From: Beta vulgaris subsp. vulgaris
Lineage: Eukaryota > Streptophyta > Magnoliopsida > Caryophyllales > Amaranthaceae
Direction: 5' to 3'
DNA: 64,000 nucleotides
NCBI RefSeq assembly: GCF_026745355.1
Contig: NC_079209.1
Location: 9,408,055 to 9,472,054, forward strand
Below are positions 11,397 through 22,672 of the stretch, piece after piece. The translations under genes were made by a program, and so were the position numbers. A model generated the notes under the pieces. That model ran no database searches. It was not told where the DNA came from and worked only from the letters and a program-made list of their open reading frames with translations. Positions within the stretch are counted from its first letter, which is position 1. Each line of letters opens with the position of its first letter.

Positions 11397-11570
11397 GAAC
11401 AAACTGTACATAAAAAAAATGAAAGTTGAAAAAAATTAAAAATAAAGAGGAAAATGAAAAAAAAACTGTACATAAAAAAAAAAATGAAAATTGAAAAAAA
11501 ATTAAAAATTGGATAAGGTAAATGAAAAATCAAAAATAGGTTAAGGTAAATGAAAAATCAAAACTTCAGT
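11397..11570 (+). repeat. tandem A-rich repeats upstream of the 3' LTR
   Basis: Two copies of a ~63-bp unit beginning AACTGTACATAAAAAAAA (about 11400 and 11464) are followed by two copies of ~29 bp containing TAAGGTAAATGAAAAATCAA (about 11514 and 11543). They lie between the two polypurine tracts. Confidence 0.7.
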
Positions 11571-11674
11571 TACTCATATAATTGTGTTTATTTTTCATTT
11601 TCTTCTTTATGTTTTTATTTTCATTCACTTATTATTTGTTATTTTCCTTAGTTTGTACCTTTGTTGTCATCATC

Positions 11675-11688
11675 AAAAAGGGGGAAAT
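11675..11688 (+). other. polypurine tract of the Sirevirus element
   Basis: AAAAAGGGGGAAAT directly abuts the TG of the 3' LTR. It primes plus-strand DNA synthesis in LTR retrotransposons. Confidence 0.9.
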
Positions 11689-13058
11689 TGTTGAACCCTA
11701 GTTTTGATAATGACAAAGAAACAAAGGAACAAACTAAGTAGTGAACTAATGAATTATTTAAGTGTATGGTGTCTAAGGTATCAATGCAAGGAACTGGGAG
11801 AATACAAAGTCAATGAAGAAGTCAAGAGAGGATTTCAAAGGCTAAGTAAAGAAGTTTCTATGTTGATACTGGAGCAAGCATTGGATCAAGAATAATAGAA
11901 GCTAGGCGTTTTATTTTCTAGTTCCAATGTAAAGGAACAAAGAAAGAATGGTAAGGAACTGTGGCAGAATATTTGAGAATGAAGCTTTGTTCCTCTGTAA
12001 GGAACAAACTCAGTGGCACTTAGTAAATATGTTAAAGGAACTGAACAAATATAAGGAACTAGACTTAGGCGTGTACTTAGTGTAACGGTTAAAAGATAAT
12101 GGAGTAAGTCATGCCTAGATTATAGGAAATTAGTTATTTCTAATTTCAAATGATAAAATCAGTTTTAAAAAGAAAATCTGTTTTGGAAAGATATTTATTT
12201 TTCGGAAAATAAGAAAATAAATATCCGGTTGTTAGAAAGATTTTATTTCAAAGATATTATTTTCTTAAAGATTAGAAATTCAGATTTAAAGATAAAAAGA
12301 GTTTATAAAAACTGATTTTCGGATAATGTTGAAGGAACTCCTATTATTTAGGAGTAATGGCTGCATTTTATCCACGTTCATTTATAGTTCATGGGATCAT
12401 GGGACATGATGTAAAACGTGTTCCTTAGGGGAAGGAACATCATGGGTAAATGGATTAAAACGTGTACTCTAACATTAATCCCACGTTCTTCATGATTAAA
12501 CACTATAAATATAGAAGTCTAGATAAGTTCCAAAGTGTGTCTGACTAAGTAATTAAGTGAGTTTAACTTATTAAGTGTCAGTGCCTTCATTCTCTCATAA
12601 TAGCCATTTGTTCTTTGCCTTCTTACTCTAATTCCACTAAGCTTATTTCGATCAATTGTATTTTGGTTTTTGGGGTAAGGGAACTTTGAGTGAAGTTCTG
12701 TAAGAGAAAGGTTTGAGTGAAGCTTGTATGTGTGAGAAAACTTCGAGTGAAGTTGAGAGGAACTGCTGTTAAGGGAACAGTGGTTCAGGAACTTGAGTTT
12801 AGGAACTCAAGGTAGGGCTCGAGTTAGAATTAGGTTGTAACAGAGTTGTTTGGCCTAATTAGTGAAAGTGTTGAGTTTAAAATCCCTAGTGGTCGAGGTT
12901 GTTTCTTCTTGTTGGGCCCAAGAAGTTTTTCCTCGTAAAAATCCCTTGTGTTCCTTTAGCTTGTTTATTCGTTTAAGTTTTAATTTCCGCAAAAAGTTAC
13001 GTTTATTTCTACACCTACAATTCACCCCCCCTCTTGTAGTGTTCCTAGGGAAATAACA
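11689..13058 (+). repeat. 3' LTR of the Sirevirus element
   Basis: This 1370-bp copy differs from the 5' LTR by about 4 substitutions and about 11 one- or two-base indels (counted by eye). It ends AAATAACA at 13058, followed by the CCTAC target duplication. Confidence 0.92.
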
Positions 13059-13106
13059 CCTACGAAGATTAGAATTCTATGAACAAGATACATCCTAAAT
13101 ATATTA

Positions 13107-13365
13107 CTTCATCCGTTTAGAAATAGTTGCAATGTTTCATGTTTTTACGCTTGCTGGTGTATGGTTTTAAACGTTAATATCTTTAAATATCAATGAGTAA
13201 AAATTATAAAAAGTTAATATTAAAAAAATATACATTGAGACGAATCTAACAAGATCCCATATGACTCTATTTTTCCAAGAATATAAATCACCAAAGATAA
13301 TCAAAGTATAAGATGTGAATAGTAAACACTATGCAAATGGTGTAACTATTTCTAAACGGAGGAAG
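13107..13365. mobile_element. Stowaway-like MITE
   Basis: The inverted termini are CTTCATCCGTTTAGAAATAG at the left and CTATTTCTAAACGGAGGAAG at the right, flanked by TA duplications (13105-13106, 13366-13367). Removing the MITE and one TA restores exactly the sequence of the other copia-A LTR (AAATATATTATATTCTAACA), which proves both boundaries. Length is 259 bp and there is no ORF. Confidence 0.92.
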
Positions 13366-13388
13366 TATATTCTAACACACCCCCACAG

Positions 13389-13983
13389 TCGGAGCTGAAG
13401 GAGGGGGAACACTGAGACTATGTTAGCATACTGATATCTAGTAAGAACATGCAAAACTCGTACCTGACCCAACATAACCTTCTTCGTTCTGAACAAAGTG
13501 AATATCCATCTCAACATGTTTAGTACGTTTGTCCTAGACTCGGTTGCGGCAAAAATAAATAGCACTGACATTATCACAATAAACAATAGTAATCTGTCGA
13601 AGAGGGCAATGTAACTCTAGAAAAAGATTATGTAACCAATAAGCATCGGTGATAACATTTGCGATGCCACGATATTCTGCCGCAACACTTGATCTAGAAA
13701 GAGCAAGCTGGCGCTTAGACGGCCAAGAAATCAAGTTATCGCCGAGAAAACAATAACCAGAAGTAGAATGACGAGTGTCAGGACACCCACCCCAATCAAC
13801 ATCAATATAAGTGATCAAATGTAACTGAGTAGTAGGATATACATGTAATCCATGATCAATGGTTCCCTGATATATAACGCATGATGCGTTTGATAAATTA
13901 TAATACATCTTCCGGGGATCATGCATAAAAAGGCATACCTGTTGTACTGCATAAGCAATATCTGGATGAGTAAAAGTGAGGTA
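13389..13983 (-). pseudogene. pol: copia-A RNase H and C-terminal RT
   Basis: The minus-strand translation carries the end of RT ('LTFTHPDIAYAVQQVCLFMHDPR') and the RNase H domain ('YIDVDWGGCPDTRHSTSGYC', 'SSVAAEYRGIANV', 'YCDNVSAIY'). These match the family pattern of copia RNase H, with acidic residues in the usual places. A stop or shift near 13540 breaks the C-terminus. The reading is interrupted at 13983 by a solo LTR and resumes at 14567. Confidence 0.85.
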
Positions 13984-14566
13984 TGTTGTATTCCATGTTT
14001 TGATGATGCCAAATAATTAGGTCTTGTATAGTTTTATTTTGGAAAAATATAAAATTTCAAAAATATTGTCTTGTTAATTTTTATTTGTGGAGAAAGATTA
14101 GTGAGTTTTAATATACTCAAGATATACTTTATATCCTACATCACATATCACTGTAATATTCTTAGTGTTTGGGTGAGTGAAAAATTCAGAAAAACCTTAT
14201 AATCAAGTGAGAGAAAGGAAAAGAGAGAAAAGAGAAGACTTCGAGTGAAGTCAAGTGTCATCAGTTCAAGGGAAACTGAGTGACTGGGAACAAGTTCCTA
14301 GAGGAATAGAGAAGGGTCTAGTAATAGGTTGTAAAGAGAGTCTTTTGGCCTATTATAATAAAGAGAGTATTGAGTCAAAATCCCTTGGTGTTAAGGTTTT
14401 TCTTCCTATTGGGCCAAGGAAGTTTTCCTTGTATGTTAAATCGTGTGTGCAATCTTTCTTTCATTCTAACTTGTTTCTATTCCACAATTAAAATTGAAAT
14501 TTTTCCCTCAACTACAATTCACCCCTCCCCACTTGTAGTTGGTCTAGTATTCATACTAGAATAACA
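13984..14566 (+). mobile_element. solo LTR, Sirevirus-like
   Basis: It begins TGTTGTATTCCATGTTTTGA and ends CTAGAATAACA. The flanks AGGTA (13979-13983) and AAATA (14567-14571) fit a 5-bp target duplication that has since lost two G bases to A. The 3' part matches the layout of the complete Sirevirus LTR in this window: 'ggttgtaa...gttt..ggcct', 'aaaatccct', 'gggcc(a)aag(a/g)aagtttt', 'ctacaattcacccc' and 'cttgtagt'. It interrupts copia-A between the codons for the conserved Q-Y and L-T-F of RT. Length is 583 bp. Confidence 0.85.
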
Positions 14567-15086
14567 AAATATTGTGGAGCACCTGCTGCTAAACTGCGAT
14601 AATCAGTCGGATCTGCCACAGATGACTCGAATTTGCACTAAGCGTAGAGTTATGTCAACAGGAGTCTCAGAAGGCTTACAAGTCCCGATACCTGCGCGCT
14701 CTAATAGTTCCTATACATACTTGTTTTTTTGAGAAAGAAGCATGTAGGAAGGTGTGCGAGTAACTAAAATACTTTTAAAAAACACTTAGTGACCCCAAAT
14801 TAGACATAACAAATTCAGATTTGAAGTGAGCAATGATACAATCCCGTAAGCCATCAAAAAATGTGCATAAAATAATATCATCAACATATAGAATAAGATA
14901 AGCCATATTGTTATCGTGCCGAAAAGCGAATAACGATTTGTCACGCTGCGCAACAATAAATCTTATCTGAAGAAGAAAATGCGCACAATGCCGATACCAA
15001 GTTTGGAGAGCTTGTTTGAGACCATAGAGAGATTTGCAAAGGCGACAAACATAATTATGAAACCTTTTATCAACGAAATGGAGGGG
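14567..15086 (-). pseudogene. pol: copia-A central RT
   Basis: The minus-strand translation shows 'LYGLKQALQTWY', the catalytic YVDD-I-I (14877-14888) and 'ADPTDYRSLAAGAPQY', all diagnostic of copia RT. The segment ends at the insertion site of the Ty3-type solo LTR. The upstream part of the same frame resumes at 25875. Several stops and shifts are present. Confidence 0.85.
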
Positions 15087-15963
15087 TGATAAGTAACATT
15101 TATGTCACTTTTCAGGATTAGTTTTTATATTGTTTTCATAGTTTATATTCATTTAATTCTATATGTCTTAGCGTTTATTTTTTTTTTTTTTTTTATGTTT
15201 TGTATCTTAATTGAGTAATTAGTTTTATTTACTAGTTGTTAGTCTTGATTTCATAAGTGATTTATTTTTGTGTTTAGTGTTTTATATTTTTCGTAATTTA
15301 TTTCTATTTTTATTTCCTTTTTGTTACTATTATTTCTATTACTTTTTTATTTTCCGTACCTCGTTTTTCCCCTTTGTGTTTTTGTTTTGTTTGTAGGTGT
15401 AATGGTATGGGGAACATTTTGGAGATATGGTGCAAGCGATGTAAAATTGTCACTCAAAGCTTATGCTACACCACAACACTCTTAACCTCCATCACACCAT
15501 AGCACTTCTACTTACCCATTCATCATCCTCCACCACACCAAAGTATGGCGCAACCCGTCCGGGCAATCCACCAACCGGTCCGGTTAATGCACCAGCCCGC
15601 CGATCCAATGCATTGCCCTCCCGGGCTCCTGGTACAAGGGAGGTTCTGCCTCGAAGAAGAAGAAAAATGTGCTATAAAATCTTCATTAAATAAACCAAAA
15701 CATGCTATTCACTAAGAACAATCTATGGTTTGATGCGACGAAGGAGACGAGCTTCCACCCCCATCAAATTGTTTTAGCAACGGTAACTCAACTTGAGAAA
15801 TATCAGACGACCATGAATGATTAGCGTACACGGTTGATGATGATGAAGAATTATTCACCGTCAAAAATTATGAGCGAAATAGGGACTTTTATTTGTTGCA
15901 GCGAAGAAGAATGAAGAAGAGAAGGAGATCTAATTTTTAGTTTTCTCTATAAAACCTTGTTTA

Positions 15964-16610
15964 TGTTGGAATATAGATGAACATATAGCGGAATTTTAGG
16001 AAACTAATTTCCTAACATTTATCACAAGATCGCATTCATAACATAAAAATGAATCACATCATAAGGAAAAGAATGTACAATCTTTGTAGCGTTTTTTCCA
16101 TCGGATTGCAAGCACCAGAGATCAAAGAACAACAATTGATTTCCCTCTACTTAGTCCACGAGCACCAATTGAATTCCCACGTTTGCTAGAATAAAAGAGG
16201 ATGAACGGATTTCACTCTCTTGCTTTTAGGGAGGGTGCCAGATTTTCCAAAGACAAATACTAGGGTTTTCTCTCTCTCTTTTTCAGTTTGAAATTACTGA
16301 CAAAAAGAACGCTCTATCCCACTCTCCTATTATAACCTTTTATAATAGTAGGAGACTAGGTTTAGAGAGAGATCTAACCTAACCCTAATTTCTCCTATTG
16401 GCCAGTTGCCTTATTTCAACTAGTTACTACAATGTGTTACCTCATAGGATTAGGTTGACTTAGTTGTAGGTTTAATCAATATTTTCCCATTAACTAACAT
16501 TTATTCGCTAGCAAGTAAATGTGATTACTAAACTAACGTAATTTATTATCTCTATAATAATTCCTTTTATATTTAGTAATTGTCGGGATGTCTAAGGACA
16601 TATTCCTATA
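15964..16610 (-). repeat. 3' LTR of copia-B
   Basis: On the plus strand it runs from TGTTGGAATATAG to CATATTCCTATA. The adjacent ATCTCCCCCTT (16611-16621) is the minus-strand polypurine tract AAGGGGGAGAT. The LTR is 647 bp, with CT-rich sequence around 16265-16285 that is shared with the right LTR. Confidence 0.85.
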
Positions 16611-17399
16611 ATCTCCCCCTTGTCCGAAGACAAGAGCGCAATGTTAAATTCCTTAAGTCACTTAATGCCAAATTTGATAACACAATGTTGTTCTCAAATT
16701 TATGTTCCTTGATTGCTGAGTTCAAACTGCTCAAATAAGGATTAACTCTTTAATCCTATTCCACATGTCCATGCATTTTTCCAGTTTTTGCTCATTAAGA
16801 GGCCCGAACACCATTCCTATTCAATAGGAGGACTTATCCACTCTTGTATAACCATAGATCCCACTTAATTCTTAGCACACTTGATCACTGCCTTTATAAC
16901 CTCCTTTTACGGCGCAGTGTTTTACAGCGTCAAGGTAATAGTCATATTGTGGTTATTATGACATACTCATGTCTAAGGAATCCCCTAAATATAGTAGTTT
17001 GATTCTAATTATATAATTTAACTAGGTCTTGTCTCAATGTATCAAGTATACATCTATATAATCAATTAGACATCTCTATGTCTCCATAACCCATGGAACT
17101 GCGCTATCAATTAATTATACACCAGTTTATTAAATAAATCACTTATGTCCAATTTAGTGATTTAGACTAGGGACTTCAAATAAATTGTGATTTCAGTTCA
17201 CTTTATAGGGTTCCAATATCAAAATGTTTTCGATAATCCAATTTGAAAACACAAATTATCAGGACATTTTATTTAATACTAAACCAAATAATTAAATAAG
17301 AATGGAATTTAATTGATAAACATTTTAAAGCATAATAAATATCTTTACAATTAAAAACATGAAGCTAAGTAAACAACCTAAAGCTATTCTCCTATATGC
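16611..17399 (-). other. copia-B non-coding 3' region
   Basis: This lies between the polypurine tract and the RNase H end. It is AT-rich with no conserved coding signal. A long untranslated region in this position is common in several copia lineages. It shows some cytosine-poor decay typical of old methylated transposons, but nothing else recognisable. Confidence 0.45.
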
Positions 17400-18505
17400 T
17401 TAATCCCCATGGACCTAGTATGACACTCATGCTTTGGTTAAGCAAGCGGTTTAGTCAGAGGATCTGCTACGCTATCCTCAATATGAACCTTGCTTACTTT
17501 CACATCCTCTCTTCCCACAATTTCTTGAATAACATGGAATTTCTAGAGCACATGTTTTGACCTTTAATGCGATCTAGGTTCCTTAGACAGAGCTATAGCA
17601 CCATTGTTGTCACAATACAACTCAATGTCATTCAAAATGCTGGGAACTACACAATGCTCACTTATGAACTTTTTGATCCAAACAGCTTCCTTTGCTGCAT
17701 CTACTGCTGTAATATAATCAGCCTACGTTATAGAATCCGCGATGGTACTCTACTTAGAGCTCTTCTAGCTCACAGCTCCTCCATGAGACAAAATATGAAA
17801 CCAGATTGAGATCAGAATCACATTTGTTGCTCTGGAAGCTTGCATCGGTGTATCAAGTAACAACCAACTCATCATCTCTACCATAAACTAAAATTATCCT
17901 TAGTCTTTCACAAGTACTTAAGGATGTTTTTCGCTGCAATCAGTGCGACTCCTGGATTTATCTGCTGCATATACTCAAAGCATATGCAACATCCGATCGA
18001 GTGCATATCATGGCATACATAATGGATCCTACTGCAGAAGCATAAGGAACATTACTCATACGCTTGACCTCATCAGGACTCGAAGGACACTGAGTCTTGC
18101 CAAGTATAGTGCCATGTTGCATGGGAATGAAACCTCTTTTGGAGTTTTCTAGCTTGAACCTTGCAGGAACCTTACCAATATAAGTTTCTTGACTAAGCCC
18201 AATTAGCCTTTTTGATCTATCTCTATAAATCTATATTCCCAATGTGTACTCTGCCTCTCCTAAGTCTTTCATAGAGAAACAATTTTTAAGTCATTCCTTG
18301 ACTGACTTAAGCATGGTCTTATCATTTCCTATGAAAAGTATGTCATCCACATACAAGACCAGAAAAGTAATAGTACTCCCACTTAACTTCTTGTATACAC
18401 AAGATTCCTCTTCATTTCTAAGAAAGCCAAATTTCTTGACTGCCTCATCAAATATGAGGTTCCAACTCCTTGATGCTTGCTTTAGTCCATAAAAGGATTT
18501 CTTAA
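17400..18505 (-). pseudogene. pol: copia-B RNase H and C-terminal RT
   Basis: The minus-strand translation shows RNase H remnants near 17400-17800 ('TKPL' type end, 'DNNGAIALSKEP'-like words around 17560-17640). RT at 18291-18505 has 'SFYGLKQASRSWNLIFDEAVKKFGF' (shown in part), then 'VLYVDDILFIGND', with the catalytic YVDD at 18342-18353. Multiple stops and shifts are present. The frame is cut at 18505 by the CACTA element and resumes at 19742. Confidence 0.8.
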
Positions 18506-19741
18506 CACTAGTGGAAAAAATCCCATCTGATGCAGTCAAAATTGGGCTTACTGATGCAGTTTTGGTCCGCATCAGATTAAGAAAATTAACTAATGCGGTC
18601 CATGACCGCATCAAATTCTCACTACCTAATGCGGTTTTGCAAGACCGCATCAGATTTTGGGTCAATAACTTTTTTTTTAAAACCTGCTTTGCACTACAGG
18701 TCTGCAGCAACAAGCAGGAAGACAACTCAAATAACACAACCCAAACAATAGCAGGTCTAAGTCACGAAACTTAAAAAAAATTCAGATCTAATAACAAACA
18801 TTATACAAACTAAAAAATTTAGATAAATATAACCAAATAAAAACCAAAAACTTATACAAAAATATAACCAAAAAATCGAACAAAAATACGGAAATAAAGA
18901 AATAAACATAAACTAAAACCCATATCTAGAAAAAAAAACTTAAAATAACAATGAAAACAAAAAACAAAAAATCAGAAATGAAATTATAAACATAAAAAAA
19001 TATAAACCAAGATCTGGAAAAAGACGAAACACGAAGAGGAATGAGAGGATCGACGAGCAACGGACTTGATGATAGCAACGAGCAACAGACTTGATGACAG
19101 CGATGAGCAACGGACCTGATGACAACGACGAGCGACGACCGACGGAGAGAGTCGAGCGACGGAGAGAGACGAGCGACGGAGAGAGACGAGATTTTTATTG
19201 ACGAACCTTTGATGAGTGATGACAGGAGAGACGAGATATGGGTTGATAAAAATGATGAATTTTTTATGATGAAAACGACGAATTTTTTATGGGAGATGAT
19301 AAAAATGACGAATTTTTTGTGAGAGGAGAAGGCGCTGTTTACGTGGTAGTTTTAGGGTTTGTGAGAGAGAGAGCAGGAGAGGCCGCCGTTTTGGTGGTTG
19401 TTTTAGGGTTACAGGGTTATGATAAGGAGAGGGAAAGAGAGGGGGAGAGGGAAAGGGAGAGGGTTATCCGGTTATGAGAGAGTTATGCGGAGATTGGGCT
19501 GGGAGTCATGAGGCCACAGAAACTGGGCCACGAACATAGGCTTCGCGAGATTTTTTAAAAGTAGGAAAATCTGATGCGGTCCACCAATCGCATCAGGTTT
19601 TGTAATTTGATACGGTCCACTGTGGACCACATCAGATTGTCCTCCCAGCTTTTCCTCTTATTTTTTATGTTGATTTTCGGATGTGATTTTACTAAAACTG
19701 CATCTGTTACGAGGTGACATATAAGGTTTTCTCCACTAGTG
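18506..19741. mobile_element. non-autonomous CACTA (En/Spm) element
   Basis: The termini are CACTAGTGGAAAA at the left and TTTTCTCCACTAGTG at the right, flanked by TAA (18503-18505 and 19742-19744), the 3-bp duplication typical of CACTA elements. Subterminal repeats of the word CTGATGCGGTCC / GGACCGCATCAG occur several times near both ends (about 18530-18660 and 19570-19640). The 1236-bp element has no transposase. Its interior has a purine-rich stretch with GAGCGACGGAGAGAGACGAG repeats (about 19120-19190). Confidence 0.9.
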
Positions 19742-20290
19742 TAAGCTTGCATACCCTCCCTAGATTTTCTGGTTCTTCAAAACCCTAAGGTTGTGTCATG
19801 TACACATCCTCTTGCAAGAACCCATTTAAGAAAGCGATTCTGACATCTATCTGCCATATCTCATCGTCATGAAAGGCAGCAATCACAAGGATTATCCTAA
19901 TGGACTTTAGCATGGCTAGTCGTGAGAAGGTTTCATCATAGTCAATACCATGAATTTACTTGAAACCTTTCGCAACCAACCTTGCTTTGAAAACACTAAA
20001 GTTTCCATCCTTGTCTGTTTTCAACTTGAAAATTCATTTGCATTCAATGGGTTTTAATTTACCCCATCATGCAAATCAACCAAGTCCCATACTTGATTTT
20101 CAGACATGGAATTCGTTTCAGATTTCGTGGCCTCAAGCCATCTTTCAAAGTCTTGACTATCCAAAGCATCTTTGTAGCTAGTAGATTCTTCTGATTCTAA
20201 AATCGTTATTTAAGAACTTTTTGTCAAAAGTAAATCAATATATCTCTTCAACGGGAAGGATGGTCCTACTAGACCTACGTTGGATAACAA
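19742..20290 (-). pseudogene. pol: copia-B N-terminal RT
   Basis: The minus-strand translation includes 'NGFLQEDVYMTQP' followed by a stop, then 'GFEEPENLGRVCKL', which joins directly to 'SFYGLKQ' on the other side of the CACTA element. Upstream, the segment around 19900-20090 matches the 'KWIFKLK...FARLVAKGF...DYDETFSPVAMLKSIRIIL' region of copia RT in broken frames. Confidence 0.75.
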
Positions 20291-21760
20291 CATAAGAAGT
20301 TTCTACCTAACTAGATTGAGTGACTTCGCATGGAGTATCTCCAAGTGGGATGGTAGGAGATACGTGAATTGAATGCATCGCATCTTGAGCATTTTCATGT
20401 CGGGCCGCCTCTGATGAGGTGTTATCCTCATCCATTTGTTGCTTATCTCGAACTTCTTCGAGGTATACATTTCTCCCACTTGTTTTTCTGGAAATAAACT
20501 CCTTTTCCAGAAAGACACCATTACAAGCACCAAACACTTTGTTTTTGCTTTGATTGTAAAAGTAGTATCCCTTTGTCTCTTTTGGGTAACCCATAAAGAG
20601 ACATTTATTGGATTTGGGTAACCTACAAAGAGATATTTGTCGAATTTGGGTGAAAGCTTATCAGAAAGTAAATGTTTTACATAAGCTTCACAACCCCATA
20701 TCCTTAGAAAAGACAATTTTGGAACGTTTCCAGTCCACATTTCATTATGGTGTCTTTTCAACTGCTTTAGATGGTGCTCTGTTAAGTGTGAACGCCACTG
20801 CTTGAAGCGTAAATCCCTAGAATGAAAGAAGAAGATCAACAAGACTCATCATGGATCGAACCATATCAATTAGAGTTCGATTCCTTCTTTCAGAAACATC
20901 ATTCAACTGCAGTGTTCCTAGTGGAGTCTATTGTGAAAGTATTCCACAATCCTTCAAATGATCACCAAATTCTTGAGATAAATATTCACCACCACGATTG
21001 GATCGCGGTGTCTTAATTTTCTTCCCAAGTTGGTTTGTACTTCATTCTGGAATTCCTTAAATCTTTCAAAGGATTCCGACTTATGTCGCATGAGGTAAAT
21101 AAATCCAAATCTGTTTACATCATCCGTAAAAGTAATGAAGTAACTGTACCCAGACCTAGCCGACAGGCTCATAGGTCCGCATACATTCGTATGTATGAGG
21201 GCTAAAAGGTCATTGGCCCTTTATTATTTTCCCCATTAAGCAAAACTCACAAGTATCAAATGATTCGAAATCAAATGATTTGAAGATTCCATCTCTATTA
21301 AGCTTCTCAATACACTTTGAACTTATGTGGCCTAATCGACAATGGCATAGGTATGTAGGGTTTGAATCATTTATTTTAGGTTTCAAACTGTCTATGTTAT
21401 AGATGTGGGTTTCTAAGTCTAGCACATATAAACAAATTGATAACTTGGCTGAGACATAGAATAAAGCATTGAAATAAGCAGAACAACAATAATTCTTAAT
21501 TATAAATGAAAAACCTTCCGAATCCAAAACCGGAATCGAAACAATATTCTTGGTAATAGTTGGAACATAATAACAATTATGTAGTTCTAATAAAACCAGA
21601 ATGTAAAAGTAGACTACAATCTCCCACAACCAAAGCAGCAACTCGTGCTCCATTACCCACGCGGAGGTCCACTTCTCCTTTGCTCAACGTTATACTTCTT
21701 TTTAGTGCCTACACATTACAGATAATGTGAGATCTACACGCAATATCAAATACCCATGAA
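20291..21760 (-). pseudogene. pol: copia-B integrase and protease region
   Basis: On the minus strand the integrase core is recognisable at 20954-21172 ('GYSYFITFTDDVNRFGFIYL', 'KFKEFQNEVQ'-like). The C-terminal integrase is at 20303-20842 ('LRIWGCEAYVKHLLSDKL', 'DKYLFVGYP'). The GAG-pre-integrase zinc region is at 21210-21653 ('YLCHCRLGHISSKCIEKL', 'CEFCLMGK'). The catalytic region has frameshifts. The protease is not clearly readable. Confidence 0.8.
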
Positions 21761-22672
21761 GTTGAAGTAGATAAGTTAATCTCTATAAACTAAATACCTG
21801 AAGTTGAAGCACCACTCTTCTTATCTTCCAGATATTTGTGGCAGTTCCTCTTCCAGTGGCCAATCTTATGGCAATGGAAGCACTCGTGTAGTGCTGCCAC
21901 TTTTGCCTTAGGAGTGGCCTTTGGCTTACAAGTATCATCAGAGGCAACAATCTTACCCTTGTTCTTCTTCATAGGTGCTCCCTTTTTCTTGAATCGCTTG
22001 CCCTTCCTAACCATAAGAACATGCTTATGTTCGGGTTCAGCTGGCAAGCTCCTTTCAGCCTGAGTAAGCATACTATGCAGCTCTTGCAAGGTAGCCTCCT
22101 CTCCTTGCATGTAAAAATTCAACTAGAAATTTTGAAAATTTTCAGGCAAGGATTTGATCACAATATCAGTTGCCAGTTTTGGGGGATAAGGGAAGCCCAA
22201 TTTTTCCATGATCTGAAAATGTCCAATCATATTGAACACATGCGGACCAACGAGTTTTCCTTTGCCCAACTTGCACTCCAGCAACTTCCAATGAGCTTCA
22301 AACCTCTCCAGCCTCACGTTCTTCTAAAACATAGTTTTCAACGGTTGGAGGATGGAATAGGTGTCCAGACCATTAAAACGTTTCTGAAATTCTGGTTCCA
22401 TGCAAGCAAGCTACTTGCACAGAATTTACCTCAATGGTTTGTCTTGCTCTCCTTTCAGCTAGAGTAGCAGTATCTAGCAGGGGTTCATGGAGAGGATTGT
22501 CAAGAACATTTTCCCATCCTTCGGCTCTGAGAACAATTCTCACAGCCATTTCCCATTCTAAGAAGTTATTTGCAGTCAGTTTCTCCTTTTCAAATAAATA
22601 GCGGAAATTAAAATCGGAGGTGGTGTTGTTTGAACCAGATATGATAACTACAACAAAAGAATAATAAAACAA
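21761..22672 (-). pseudogene. gag: copia-B gag with CCHC zinc knuckle
   Basis: The segment 22373-22672 (minus) has 'FNFRYLFEKEKLTANNFLEW' and 'VLRAEGWENVLDNPLHEP', typical of copia Gag. A second segment, 22123-22317, continues Gag. The segment 21790-22122 contains the CCHC knuckle CFHCHKIGHWKRNC after a basic stretch. The start codon is not clear: the expected Met is Ile near 22640. The frame is broken between segments. Confidence 0.8.

Larger units (their letters stand above)
2196..13058 (+). mobile_element. Sirevirus-type Ty1/copia retrotransposon, complete with both LTRs
   Basis: The LTRs (2196-3559 and 11689-13058) begin TGTTGAACCC and end AAATAACA. The flanking duplication is CCTAC (2191-2195 and 13059-13063). 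A 12-base primer-binding site complementary to initiator tRNA-Met follows the 5' LTR, and a polypurine tract precedes the 3' LTR. The gene order gag, protease, integrase, RT, RNase H, then a further ORF before the 3' LTR, with total length ~10.9 kb, fits the Sirevirus (SIRE) lineage. The reading frames are broken by many small shifts, so this copy is defective as written. It is inserted in the 3' LTR of copia-A. Confidence 0.92.
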
